Below are positions 37,971-46,657 of a stretch of DNA of 64,000 bases, in pieces. Each line of letters begins with the position of its first letter. Positions within the stretch are counted from its first letter, which is position 1. The notes under the pieces were generated by a model that did no database searches, was not told the origin of the DNA, and saw only the letters and a list, made by a program, of their open reading frames with translations. Source of the DNA: Cohnella rhizoplanae. GTDB taxonomy: Bacteria; Bacillota; Bacilli; Paenibacillales; Paenibacillaceae. The stretch lies in the NCBI RefSeq assembly GCF_948329515.1, contig NZ_CAOJCN010000003.1, positions 248,001 to 312,000 on the forward strand, given 5' to 3'. The position numbers and the translations under genes were made by a program.

Positions 37971-39113
37971 ATGAAAAAAAGCACGATGAAGCCATTAAGC
38001 CTGATGCTCGTCGCCATGATGGCGATGCTGCTGGTGCTGTCCGGCTGCGGAAGCAAGAACAACAACAACGAAGGGGCGGCTTCGCCAAGCGCGAGCGCGC
38101 CAGCATCCGAGTCCGCCAGCCCGAGCGCTTCCGCGAGCGCGTCGCCTTCGGCCTCCGCATCCGCTGCGCCTAGCGATGCAACAACGCCTGCCGACGGCAA
38201 GGGCAAGAAGATCGGCATGGTTACCGACCTTGGCGGCGTCAACGACAAGTCGTTTAACCAGCAAGCTTGGGAAGCGCTCGAGAAGATCGGTACCGACACA
38301 GGCGCGGCGCCGAAGTACCTGGAATCCAAGAAGGACAGCGACTACATTCCTTTCCTGACGAAGTTCGTCAAGGACGGCTACGACCTGACTTGGGGCATCG
38401 GCTTCCTGTTCGCCGAAGCGGCTACGACCGTAGCGAGCGAGAATCCCGAAGCCAAGCTCGCCCTGATCGACACGACGCCGACCAAGGAGCTTCCTAACGT
38501 CGAGTCCGTCCTGTTCAAGGAAAACGAAGGCTCCTACCTCGTGGGCGTCGTCGCTGGTTTGACCACGAAGACGAACAAGATCGGCTTCGTAGGCGGCATG
38601 GAGCTGCCGGTCATCAAGAAGTTCGAAGCGGGCTTCAAGGCGGGCGTCGCGGCCGTCAATCCGAACGCTACGATCGAAGTGAACTACGTTGGCGACTTCA
38701 GCAAGCCGGACCAAGGCAAGCTGGCTGCCGCTACGATGTACGACGGCGGCGCGGACATCATCTTCCACGCGGCGGGCGGCTCCGGCAACGGCGTCTTCAA
38801 CGAAGCGAAGGATCGTTTCAAAGCCGGTAAAAAAGTATGGGTAATCGGCGTCGACAAGGATCAATCGATCGAGTTCGGCAACGACGTAACGCTGACTTCG
38901 ATGGTGAAAAAGGTCGACGAGGCCGTATACCGCGTCTCCAACGACCTGCTCGCAGGCAACTTCCACGGCGGCCAGACGGTCGAGCTCGGACTCGCCGAAG
39001 GCGGCGTAGGCCTGCCGGTCGAGAATCCGAACGTGTCCAAGGATATCCTCGACAAGGTCGAAGAATACAAGAACAAGATCATCAGCGGAGAGATCAAGGT
39101 TCCGACGGAATAA
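37971..39113 (+). CDS. nupN: BMP family lipoprotein, nucleoside-binding protein of an ABC importer (NupN-like)
   Basis: The 380-residue lipoprotein has a signal peptide with lipobox L-S-G-C (lipidated Cys26), a 35-residue Ser/Ala/Pro-rich linker (38-75), and a Med/PnrA (BMP) domain beginning I-G-M-V-T-D-L-G-G-V-N-D-K-S-F-N, whose Asp/Asn/Phe residues bind purine nucleosides in known members. G-G-M-E-L-P-V-I and H-A-A-G-G-S-G-N-G-V-F are also typical. B. subtilis NupN captures guanosine for NupOPQ. The three downstream genes encode the ATPase and two permeases. A hairpin in the 103-bp gap before the ATPase gene may keep the binding protein in excess. Confidence 0.88.
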   Translation: MKKSTMKPLSLMLVAMMAMLLVLSGCGSKNNNNEGAASPSASAPASESASPSASASASPSASASAAPSDATTPADGKGKKIGMVTDLGGVNDKSFNQQAWEALEKIGTDTGAAPKYLESKKDSDYIPFLTKFVKDGYDLTWGIGFLFAEAATTVASENPEAKLALIDTTPTKELPNVESVLFKENEGSYLVGVVAGLTTKTNKIGFVGGMELPVIKKFEAGFKAGVAAVNPNATIEVNYVGDFSKPDQGKLAAATMYDGGADIIFHAAGGSGNGVFNEAKDRFKAGKKVWVIGVDKDQSIEFGNDVTLTSMVKKVDEAVYRVSNDLLAGNFHGGQTVELGLAEGGVGLPVENPNVSKDILDKVEEYKNKIISGEIKVPTE

Positions 39114-39138
39114 TTCCGCGCTGCACGGAATCTCCGCA

Positions 39139-39176
39139 AGGGCAAGGCCGCTTTATGCGAGCCTTGTCCTTTCTTC
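39139..39176 (+). terminator. Intra-operon hairpin (partial terminator or mRNA-stabilising) after nupN
   Basis: AGGGCAAGGC pairs with GCCTTGTCCT (one G-U pair) around a 12-base loop, followed by TTCTTCC. It lies between the binding-protein and ATPase genes. Confidence 0.45.
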
Positions 39177-39216
39177 CGTTTTATAGCTTTGAAATGGGGA
39201 CAGGAGCTGATTACAG

Positions 39217-40758
39217 ATGGAGCAAGCGGTACCGGTGGTCGAGCTAAGGGGCATTACGAAGCGTTTTCCCGGCATCGTCGCCAACGACGCCATCAGCCTG
39301 GAGCTGCGCAAGGGCGAGATCCACGCGCTGCTCGGGGAAAACGGGGCCGGCAAATCGACGCTGATGAGCATTCTATTCGGTCTGTATCAGCCCGACGAGG
39401 GCGAGATTCTCGTAGACGGCAAGCCGCAGGCGATCGATGGGCCGGGCAGAGCGATCGAGCTCGGCATCGGCATGGTGCACCAGCATTTTAAGCTGGTCCA
39501 GCCGTTCACGGTCGCGGAGAATATCGTACTCGGCATCGAGCCGTCCAAGGGGCTATCCATCAATTACCGGCAGGCGAACGCCAAGGTCAAGGAGCTGTCC
39601 GAGCGATACGGCCTCATGGTCGATCCGACGGTGAAGGTCGAGAATATCACGGTCGGCATGCAGCAGCGCGTGGAAATCCTCAAGACCCTGTACCGCGGCG
39701 CCGAGATCTTGATCTTCGACGAGCCGACGGCCGTACTTACCGTCCAGGAGATTCACGAGCTGATGCAGATTCTGAGGCGGCTGGCGAGCGAAGGCAAGTC
39801 CATCATCCTGATCACGCACAAGCTTAAGGAAATCATGGAAGTATCCGACCGCGTGACGATCATTCGCCGAGGCAAAGTCGTAGGCACCGTAAACACGGCG
39901 GAGACGAGCGAGAGCGAGCTCGCGGAGAAAATGGTCGGCAGGCGCGTGTCGCTGGACAAGCCCAAGGAAGCGGCCAAACCCGGCGAGGTCGTGCTCGAGT
40001 TATCGGGCGTGACGGTGGCGGGCGCCGACAAAGGCAAGCCCGTCGTGGACGGCGTATCCTTCAACATCCGGGCCGGGGAGATCGTCGGCATCGCCGGCGT
40101 CGACGGGAACGGACAGCATGAGTTGGTGGAAGCGCTCACGGGCATGCGGCCGGTTCTCGGCGGCAGCATCCGATTGAACGGCAGGGACATCACGCAGGAT
40201 TCGATCAAGGACCGTATAAAGGCGGGGATGTCCAACATTCCCGAGGACCGGCAGAAGCATGGACTCGTGCTCGATTTTAGCGTCAGCGAGAACTTCATCC
40301 TGGGATCCCCCGAGCAAGACCGGTTCTTCAAGGGCGGCTTCCTGAACAAATCCGAAATCGACCGGCACGCCGCGAAGCTGATCGAAGCTTACGACGTGCG
40401 GACGCCGGATATTCATAACAAGACCCGTTCGCTCTCCGGCGGCAACCAGCAGAAGGCGATCATCGCGCGCGAGATGGAACGCGACCCGCAGCTGCTCATC
40501 GCCGTACAGCCGACTCGCGGACTCGACATCGGCGCGATCTCGTTCGTTCACGACCGGCTCCTGCAGGCGAGAGCGGAGGGGAAGGCCGTCCTGCTGATCT
40601 CCTACGAGCTGGACGAGCTTCACCGCCTGTCGGACCGCATCCAGGTTATCTTCGACGGGCGGATCATGGGCGAGGTCGATCCCGACAAGGCAGAGGACGA
40701 CGAGATCGGCCTCATGATGGCGGGCAAAATGCAGGCTGGCAAAGGAGCGTCGGCATGA
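39217..40758 (+). CDS. nupO: Nucleoside ABC importer ATP-binding protein (two fused ATPase domains, NupO-like)
   Basis: The 513-residue protein has two ABC domains as in RbsA/MglA-type importers. The first (1-240) has Walker A G-E-N-G-A-G-K-S-T, Q-loop Q-H-F-K-L-V-Q, and Walker B I-L-I-F-D-E-P-T. The second (255-500) has the usual degenerate loop A-G-V-D-G-N-G-Q in place of Walker A, a signature L-S-G-G-N-Q-Q-K, and D/Q-P-T-R-G-L-D. The second Walker B reads L-L-I-A-V-Q-P-T, with Gln where Glu is usual, so only one site is likely to hydrolyse ATP. The start overlaps no neighbour and the stop overlaps the next gene by 4 bp. Confidence 0.88.
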   Translation: MEQAVPVVELRGITKRFPGIVANDAISLELRKGEIHALLGENGAGKSTLMSILFGLYQPDEGEILVDGKPQAIDGPGRAIELGIGMVHQHFKLVQPFTVAENIVLGIEPSKGLSINYRQANAKVKELSERYGLMVDPTVKVENITVGMQQRVEILKTLYRGAEILIFDEPTAVLTVQEIHELMQILRRLASEGKSIILITHKLKEIMEVSDRVTIIRRGKVVGTVNTAETSESELAEKMVGRRVSLDKPKEAAKPGEVVLELSGVTVAGADKGKPVVDGVSFNIRAGEIVGIAGVDGNGQHELVEALTGMRPVLGGSIRLNGRDITQDSIKDRIKAGMSNIPEDRQKHGLVLDFSVSENFILGSPEQDRFFKGGFLNKSEIDRHAAKLIEAYDVRTPDIHNKTRSLSGGNQQKAIIAREMERDPQLLIAVQPTRGLDIGAISFVHDRLLQARAEGKAVLLISYELDELHRLSDRIQVIFDGRIMGEVDPDKAEDDEIGLMMAGKMQAGKGASA

Positions 40759-41858
40759 ATAAAGCGGCTGAAATATTCAATAAACCGTCCACTTACATCC
40801 CGTTCATCGCGATCGTGCTCGGTCTGTTGTGCGGCGGGATCGTCATGTGGATCGGAGGCTACGACCCGCTCGAGGCTTACGGCGCGCTCTGGCAGACGGT
40901 GTTCGGCACCAAGTACGACTTCGGCGAGACGATCGTCGCCATCACGCCGATCCTGTTCACCGGCCTGGCGGTCGGTTTTGCCTTCCGCGCGGGCATCTTC
41001 AACATCGGTGCGGACGGCCAGTATATCATCGGCATGACGGCAGCCACCTTTATCGGGCTCAAGGTGCATCTGCCCGCGTTCATCCACGCGCCGCTGGCGC
41101 TGATCGTGGGCATGCTATGCGGCGCGCTGTGGGGCGCGTTGGTAGGCTGGCTCAAGGCTTACCGCGGCGTGAACGAGGTCATCTCGGCGATCATGCTGAA
41201 CTGGATCGCGCTGTATTTGTCCAACTATATCCTCAGCGATTTTCTCGTCAAGAAGGGCGAGCAGAAGACGCCGAACATCGACGAGTCCGCCTCGCTGTCC
41301 ATCGGCTGGCTCAAAGACTTCATGGAGGGCGCGCGGATGGACTGGGGCATCTGGATCGGCCTGCTGTGCGTCGCGATCTTCTACGTGCTGCTGTGGCGCA
41401 CGAAGCAGGGCTACGAGCTGCGCGCCGTCGGACACAACGCCGACGCGGCCAAGGCGGCCGGCATCAACATCAAGGCCAGCTTCATCAAGACGATGATGAT
41501 CTCCGGCGCGTTCGCCGGGCTCGGCGGCGTCTTCTCGGTCCTCGGCGTGTTCCACTACCAGGTCGTTCAGGCGGCATCGGCGGGCTACGGCTTCGACGGC
41601 ATCGCGGTCGCGCTGCTCGGCGGCAACCATCCGGTAGGCATCCTGCTGGGCGCGATCCTGTTCGGCGGGCTCACCTACGGCTCGGCGGGCATGAACTTCG
41701 AAGCCGACGTGCCGTCCGAGATCGTCCGGATCGTCATCGGCAGCATCATTTTCTTCGTCGCCTCCCACGGCCTGATCCGCACCGTGATTCAGCCGTTGTT
41801 CAAAAAGCGCAAATCGCGCGAGCGGAAAGGGGCTGACATGAATGGGAACGTTGGCTGA
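40755..41858 (+). CDS. nupP: Nucleoside ABC importer permease (NupP-like)
   Basis: The 367-residue permease of the BPD_transp_2 (branched-chain/ribose type) family has about ten membrane spans. Typical family segments are F-R-A-G-I-F-N-I-G-A-D-G-Q-Y, the W-L-K-A-Y-R-G-V-N-E-V-I-S-A-I-M-L-N-W motif, and the coupling stretch V-G-H-N-A-D-A-A-K-A-A-G-I-N. It starts in an ATGA overlap with the ATPase gene and overlaps the second permease by 17 bp, so translation is coupled. With its partner it forms the membrane channel for nucleosides. Confidence 0.88.
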   Translation: MNKAAEIFNKPSTYIPFIAIVLGLLCGGIVMWIGGYDPLEAYGALWQTVFGTKYDFGETIVAITPILFTGLAVGFAFRAGIFNIGADGQYIIGMTAATFIGLKVHLPAFIHAPLALIVGMLCGALWGALVGWLKAYRGVNEVISAIMLNWIALYLSNYILSDFLVKKGEQKTPNIDESASLSIGWLKDFMEGARMDWGIWIGLLCVAIFYVLLWRTKQGYELRAVGHNADAAKAAGINIKASFIKTMMISGAFAGLGGVFSVLGVFHYQVVQAASAGYGFDGIAVALLGGNHPVGILLGAILFGGLTYGSAGMNFEADVPSEIVRIVIGSIIFFVASHGLIRTVIQPLFKKRKSRERKGADMNGNVG

Positions 41859-42801
41859 TCTGATCAGTTCTACGCTTGTATTCTCCGTCGCGCTGATCTT
41901 CGCCGCGCTCGGCGGCGTATTCAGCGAACGCTCGGGCGTATTCAACATCGGCCTCGAAGGCATGATGACGGCAGGCGCGTTCGGCGCGGCCATCGCCAGC
42001 TTCTATATGGAGACCGACGGCGGCGCGACGACCTCCTCTCCATGGGTAGGTCTGATCGCGGGCGTGGCGTGCGGCCTCGTGTTCGCGCTGCTGCACGCCT
42101 ACGCGACCGTGTCGCTCAAGGCGGACCAGACGATCGTCGGCGTCGTCATCAACATTCTGGCCGTCGCCGTCACGCTGTATCTCGTCAAGATCATCTTCGA
42201 AGGCGCGGGCGACACGGCGCAGCTGCAGCAGGTATTCGCCAAGTGGCCGATCCCGCTCCTGTCCGACATTCCGTTCCTCGGGAGAGCCTTTTTCAACAGC
42301 TATCCGACGACGTATATCGCGTATATTCTCGTGCCGGTCAGCTCCTACCTGCTGTTCAGGACGCCGTTCGGACTGCGCCTGCGGTCGGTGGGCGAGCATC
42401 CGGGCGCAGCCGACACGGTCGGCATCAACGTCACCAAGTACCGCTATATCGGCGTGCTGATCAGCGGCGCGCTAGCCGGACTCGGCGGCGCTACGATCAC
42501 GCTCACGACGACGAGCAATTTCTCGCACAGCACGATCTCGGGCCAAGGCTTCATCGCGATCGCGGCGCTGATCTTCGGCAGGTGGAATCCGTACGGCGTA
42601 TTCGGCGCCGCCTTCTTCTTCGGCATGGCGCAGGCGCTGCGGAATTTCCTGACGCGGTTCGAGTTCTCCCAGTCGATCCCGACCGAGTTCCTGTACATGC
42701 TGCCTTACATTCTGACGCTGATCGTGCTCGCGGGCGCGGTAGGCAAGTCGGTTCGCGGTCCGGCGGCGGCAGGGGAAGCTTACGACCCTTCCAAGCGCTA
42801 G
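41842..42801 (+). CDS. nupQ: Nucleoside ABC importer permease (NupQ-like)
   Basis: The 319-residue second permease has eight to ten spans and the same family landmarks: S-E-R-S-G-V-F-N-I-G-L-E-G-M-M, then L-R-S-V-G-E-H-P-G-A-A-D-T-V-G-I-N-V-T as the cytoplasmic coupling helix, and L-I-F-G-R-W-N-P-Y-G-V-F-G-A. The start codon ATG lies within the end of the previous gene, indicating coupling. It closes the nup operon; a strong terminator follows at 42851. Confidence 0.88.
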   Translation: MGTLADLISSTLVFSVALIFAALGGVFSERSGVFNIGLEGMMTAGAFGAAIASFYMETDGGATTSSPWVGLIAGVACGLVFALLHAYATVSLKADQTIVGVVINILAVAVTLYLVKIIFEGAGDTAQLQQVFAKWPIPLLSDIPFLGRAFFNSYPTTYIAYILVPVSSYLLFRTPFGLRLRSVGEHPGAADTVGINVTKYRYIGVLISGALAGLGGATITLTTTSNFSHSTISGQGFIAIAALIFGRWNPYGVFGAAFFFGMAQALRNFLTRFEFSQSIPTEFLYMLPYILTLIVLAGAVGKSVRGPAAAGEAYDPSKR

Positions 42802-42850
42802 CGCTTGCGCCCTGCGCGGCGAATTCAATCCCATAACCGGCATCCGGCCG

Positions 42851-42888
42851 AACGCCGCCTGTATCCCTTAGGATCAGGCGGCGTTTCT
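42851..42888 (+). terminator. Rho-independent terminator of the nup operon
   Basis: AACGCCGCCTG pairs perfectly with CAGGCGGCGTT around a 13-base loop, followed by TCTG. Confidence 0.78.
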
Positions 42889-43034
42889 GCGTCGCCGACA
42901 GCATGCAGACTGCCCCGTTGTGACATGTCCCCGCGATATCGGGTATAATCGGCATTAGCGATCGCCGATCGCAGGCGCAGCCGTACAGCCGCATCGGCAA
43001 ACCTTTTGAATCGAAGCTAGGAGCGTACGCCCAT

Positions 43035-43973
43035 ATGATTAACCGCAAGGTCACCCCCTCGGAGAGCGGCAAGCGACTGCACCGTTATCTTCGCAACATG
43101 CTGCCGAATCTGCCGCTCGGCCAGATCTACAAGATGATCGACTCGGGCAAGGTCAGAGTGAACGGCAAGCGCAAAAAGCAGGACTACGAGATGGCCGCCG
43201 GAGACGAGCTGGCGATCTATATGGAGGAAGCGCAGTACAGCGAGGCGTCGATCGGCCAGCAGAAGACGAAGTACGTCGGGGTGAACGCCGATATCCACGT
43301 CGTATTCGAGGACGATCAGCTCCTCGTCGTCCTGAAGCCGGTCGGCATGCTCACGCATCCGGATCAGACCGATCAGCGGGACACGCTCATTAACCGGGTG
43401 CATGCCTACCTGTACCGCAAGGGTCAGCTGGACAGCCCGATGTTCATGCCGGCGACCGCGAACCGGCTCGACCGCAACACGAGCGGGCTCGTGCTCGTCG
43501 GCAAGACGGCGGGGATGCTGCACCAGCTCAATCAATGGATTCAGAAGCACGAACTGCAGAAGTATTACGTGACGATCGTCGAAGGCAAGCTCGAGGGCGA
43601 GGGGGAGCTGACGGACGAGCTCGTGCGCGACGAGAAAAGCAATCGCACGCGCGTCGCGACGGGCGAGAGCAAGCCCGAGGAGAAACGGCTGTCCGCGACG
43701 ACGCGCTACCGCGCGCTGTCCCAAGGGGATGGCTATAGCCTCGTCGAGATCGAGCTCGTCAGCGGGCGCACGCATCAGATCCGCACGCACTTCCTGAGCA
43801 TCGGCCACCCGCTGCTAGGCGACGTGAAGTACGGCGGACGGATCTACGCGGGCATCAACCATCAGCTGCTCCATGCCTGGCGGATCGTGCTGCCCGACGG
43901 GAGAGAGTTCCGGGCGCCGGCTCCGCCGGTTCTGAAGCGTACGGCGGACCAACTGCGGCTGGAGGGCCTCTAA
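43035..43973 (+). CDS. RluA family pseudouridine synthase
   Basis: The 312-residue enzyme converts specific uridines in 23S rRNA or tRNA to pseudouridine. An N-terminal S4-like RNA-binding domain (about 8-65) is followed by the catalytic domain with the Asp146 nucleophile in A-N-R-L-D-R-N-T-S-G-L; the family more often has H-R-L-D, so Asn replaces His. S-G-R-T-H-Q-I-R-T-H-F and G-H-P-L-L-G-D are also family motifs. A TATAAT sits near 42943-42948. A small nucleotidyltransferase-like gene follows 4 bp after its stop and is probably co-translated. The exact target base cannot be read from sequence. Confidence 0.88.
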   Translation: MINRKVTPSESGKRLHRYLRNMLPNLPLGQIYKMIDSGKVRVNGKRKKQDYEMAAGDELAIYMEEAQYSEASIGQQKTKYVGVNADIHVVFEDDQLLVVLKPVGMLTHPDQTDQRDTLINRVHAYLYRKGQLDSPMFMPATANRLDRNTSGLVLVGKTAGMLHQLNQWIQKHELQKYYVTIVEGKLEGEGELTDELVRDEKSNRTRVATGESKPEEKRLSATTRYRALSQGDGYSLVEIELVSGRTHQIRTHFLSIGHPLLGDVKYGGRIYAGINHQLLHAWRIVLPDGREFRAPAPPVLKRTADQLRLEGL

Positions 43974-43977
43974 GGCC

Positions 43978-44535
43978 TTGGACGAACGAGAGCTGCTGAT
44001 GCTCGTCCAGGCCGACCAAGAGATGATGGCGGCGCTGCGAGCCGCCCGCTCGCTGCGCTTGCCCGACTGGTGGATCGCCGCCGGCTTCGTGCGGAGCAAG
44101 CTATGGGACGCCCTGACCGGCGCCGCGAGGCCTACGCATCCCCCGGATGTCGACGTGATCTACTTCGACGCGTCCGATCTCGACGAGTCCCGCGAGAAAA
44201 AGTACGAGGCAGCGCTCCGCCGGTTCATGCCGGAGGTGCCTTGGTCGGTCAAAAATCAGGCGCGCATGCATGTCGTTAACGGCCGTGGGCCTTACCGGTC
44301 GTCAATGGACGCCGTCGCGAACTACCCGGAGACCGCGACCTCGCTCGCGCTGACGCTGGACCGCGCCGGTATGCCGAGGCTCGGCGCGCCGCACGGGCTG
44401 ACAGACGCCGTGGCCCTGCGGATCCGCCCGACGCCTGCCTTCGCGGCCGATCCCGTGCTTAAGGCCATCTATCAGCGGAGAATCGAGGCCAAGCGTTGGG
44501 ATCGAATATGGCCGGGCGTGCGTTATGAGGAATAA
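43978..44535 (+). CDS. Nucleotidyltransferase-like family protein (DUF925/COG3575 type)
   Basis: This 185-residue protein matches a family of uncharacterised nucleotidyltransferase-like proteins: W-I-A-A-G-F-V-R-S-K-L-W-D, then P-D-V-D-V-I-Y-F-D-A-S-D with two aspartates resembling the G-x-D-x-D metal site of the fold, and W-S-V-K-N-Q-A-R-M-H near the middle. A TTG start is used, 11 bp after GGAGGG that lies within the end of the RluA gene; the genes are 4 bp apart. No substrate is known. A bidirectional terminator follows. Confidence 0.72.
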   Translation: MDERELLMLVQADQEMMAALRAARSLRLPDWWIAAGFVRSKLWDALTGAARPTHPPDVDVIYFDASDLDESREKKYEAALRRFMPEVPWSVKNQARMHVVNGRGPYRSSMDAVANYPETATSLALTLDRAGMPRLGAPHGLTDAVALRIRPTPAFAADPVLKAIYQRRIEAKRWDRIWPGVRYEE

Positions 44536-44582
44536 AAAGGGTACAGCCCCTTCGAAATATCAAGGGCGCTGTACCTTTTTGT
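44534..44582. terminator. Bidirectional terminator
   Basis: AAAAAGG and TACAGC pair with GCTGTACC and TTTTT in a long hairpin; it separates convergent genes. Confidence 0.85.
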
Positions 44583-44608
44583 TTGCGGAGTTCTTGCGTT
44601 CATTGCTG

Positions 44609-45436
44609 TTAGAACAGAAACTTCTCCGGATCGGACCCGAACCGTTGGTCGCGGTTCAGGTCGTCGATGAGCGCCATCTCGTCCTCGCTCAACTCGAAGT
44701 CGAACACGTTCGCGTTCTCGGCGATCCTCGCCGGCGTCACCGACTTCGGTATCGTCACGACGCCGTGCTGGATATCCCACCGGAGCACGACCTGCGCAGG
44801 CGATTTGCCGTGCTTGGCGCCGATCGTGCGCAGCGCTTCATGATCCAGGTTGCCCTGCATGAGCGGGCTCCACGCCTCGAGCTGAATGCGGTTCTCGCGG
44901 CAATAGGCGAGCAGTTCGCGCTGGGCCAGCAGCGGATGGTATTCGACTTGGTTGACCATCGGGACGAGATCGCTGACGCGCTTGAGCGCCTCCAGATGCC
45001 GGACGTTGAAGTTGCTGACGCCGATCGCTTTGACGCGTCCGTCCGCATACAGCTTTTCGAACGCGCGCCACGTATCCGTGAACTTGTCCTTGCCCGGCCA
45101 ATGAATGAGCAGCAGGTCGACATCGTCGATTCCCAGACGTTCCAGCGATTCATCGTAGGCGGCGAGCGCCCGATCGTAGCCCTGGTCGTCGTTCCAGATC
45201 TTAGTGGTCACGAATATCTCGGACCGCGGCACACGGGATTCGCGAAGCGCCCGGCCGACGCCGATCTCGTTTTTATAGATCGCGGCGGTGTCGATGCTGC
45301 GGTAGCCTGCGTCCAGCGCGGCGCGCACGGCGGAGACGACCTGCTCGTCGTTGTCCATTTTCCAGACGCCGAGTCCGAGCCAGGGCATGCGTACGCCGTT
45401 GTGCAGCGTGGCGCAGGATTGAAGGGAATGGGTCAT
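44609..45436 (-). CDS. Aldo/keto reductase (YvgN/YtbE-like)
   Basis: The 275-residue protein is a compact aldo/keto reductase of the family-5 type, which includes B. subtilis glyoxal/methylglyoxal reductases. It has Asp and Tyr in S-I-D-T-A-A-I-Y-K-N-E, Lys in V-T-T-K-I-W, His in L-L-I-H-W-P, and the C-terminal cofactor motif I-P-K-S-V-T-P-A-R-I-A-E-N. The ATG at 45436 is 9 bp after GGAGG; the frame is open further without start signals. It lies 68 bp downstream of the lipoate ligase gene in the same direction and may share its transcript. Confidence 0.88.
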   Translation of the reverse strand: MTHSLQSCATLHNGVRMPWLGLGVWKMDNDEQVVSAVRAALDAGYRSIDTAAIYKNEIGVGRALRESRVPRSEIFVTTKIWNDDQGYDRALAAYDESLERLGIDDVDLLLIHWPGKDKFTDTWRAFEKLYADGRVKAIGVSNFNVRHLEALKRVSDLVPMVNQVEYHPLLAQRELLAYCRENRIQLEAWSPLMQGNLDHEALRTIGAKHGKSPAQVVLRWDIQHGVVTIPKSVTPARIAENANVFDFELSEDEMALIDDLNRDQRFGSDPEKFLF

Positions 45437-45504
45437 TTGGGATGGCCTCCAGTCATTGATGTTGTAATTCGGTCGCAGCCGAAAACGAACAGGTAGCGTT
45501 CTTG

Positions 45505-46494
45505 TCAGATCAGCAGATCGAGCCATTCCTCCGGCGTGATCGCGCCGAAATAATAGGTCAGGTCGACGCCTTCGAACGCGGCGGCGAGCGACTCGCGGTC
45601 GTAGCGCAACCCTTGCAGCATCTCGGCGATGTCGCCGATCTCTCCGCGGCCGAAGAAGTCGCCGTAGACGGCGGCCTCCGAAATCCGCCCCTCCTGCACG
45701 TTCATCCGGATATCGTAGGTGCCGGACGCGAGGCGCTTGCGCTGCTGGACGTTGAATGCCGGCGACAGGCCGTAGTTCCAGTCCCAGCTCCGGTAACGTT
45801 CGTCGGCAAGCTTGCGCACCGCTTCCCAGTCCGCTTCCGTCAGTGTGTACTCGGGAATCTCGGAGGCGCCGCCGAAGATCGACGAGAGGATGCGGCTCCG
45901 GAAGTCCTCGATCGTCATCGGCTCGGACAGGAACTCCGAGATGTTGGCGACGCGCGCGCGGATGGACTTGGTCGCCTTGGACTCGAACTTGAGCGGATTG
46001 GGCTTCAGCGCCGCGGATACGTCCTCCATATGAGAGTCGAACAGCAGCGTGCCGTGGCAGAACATCCGGCCGCCCGTCGCGAACATCGCGTTGCCCGATA
46101 TTTTGCGTTCGCCTACCTGAATATCGTTGCGGCCGGACAGCTCCGCCTCGACGCCCATGTCCCGCAGCGCCTTGACGACCGGCTCCGTGAACTTGCGGAA
46201 GTTGTGGAACGAGTTGCCGTCGTCCCTAGTGATGAAGCTGAAGTTCAGATTGCCCAGGTCATGGTACACGGCGCCCCCGCCGGACAGCCTGCGCACCACG
46301 TCGATGCCGTGCGTCTCGGTGTACGCCGAGTTGACTTCCTCCGCGGTGTTCTGGTTTTTTCCGATGATGATGGACGGCCTGTTGATATAGAAAAGAAGGA
46401 TGGGCTCGTCCCCGGACAGCTTGCGAAGGGCGTATTCCTCCAGCGCCAGATTCAGGGCGGGATCGTTGTCTCCGCCGTTGTCGATAAATAGCAA
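45505..46494 (-). CDS. lplJ: Lipoate-protein ligase
   Basis: The 329-residue enzyme activates lipoate with ATP and attaches it to lipoyl domains of 2-oxoacid dehydrogenases and GcvH. The binding motif R-R-L-S-G-G-G-A-V-Y-H-D-L-G-N-L-N is at about 68-84, the lysine is in K-I-S-G-N-A, and a C-terminal accessory domain follows. The length and layout match LplJ of B. subtilis. A TTG start at 46494 follows AAGGAGG at about 9 bp. It is divergent from an ABC exporter operon; the 163-bp gap between them holds both promoters but no clear hexamer pair was picked out. Confidence 0.88.
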   Translation of the reverse strand: MLFIDNGGDNDPALNLALEEYALRKLSGDEPILLFYINRPSIIIGKNQNTAEEVNSAYTETHGIDVVRRLSGGGAVYHDLGNLNFSFITRDDGNSFHNFRKFTEPVVKALRDMGVEAELSGRNDIQVGERKISGNAMFATGGRMFCHGTLLFDSHMEDVSAALKPNPLKFESKATKSIRARVANISEFLSEPMTIEDFRSRILSSIFGGASEIPEYTLTEADWEAVRKLADERYRSWDWNYGLSPAFNVQQRKRLASGTYDIRMNVQEGRISEAAVYGDFFGRGEIGDIAEMLQGLRYDRESLAAAFEGVDLTYYFGAITPEEWLDLLI

Positions 46495-46657
46495 AGCCGT
46501 CTGCCTCCTTACGTTTGTGCGTCTCGTTCATTTTATTCCATTTGAGACTTGCGGACAAACTCGCTTTGGTTCATATTGAATTCATAATTGAAGGATAGGG
46601 TAGGGGTATCTTTTTGTTCAAAATCCATAAACCCCGGAAACGGAGAGGATGACGTCC

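Noticed and set aside
46495..46657. Promoter pair between lplJ and the ABC exporter
   Set aside because: AT-rich patches are present but no hexamer pair with acceptable spacing stood out on either strand.
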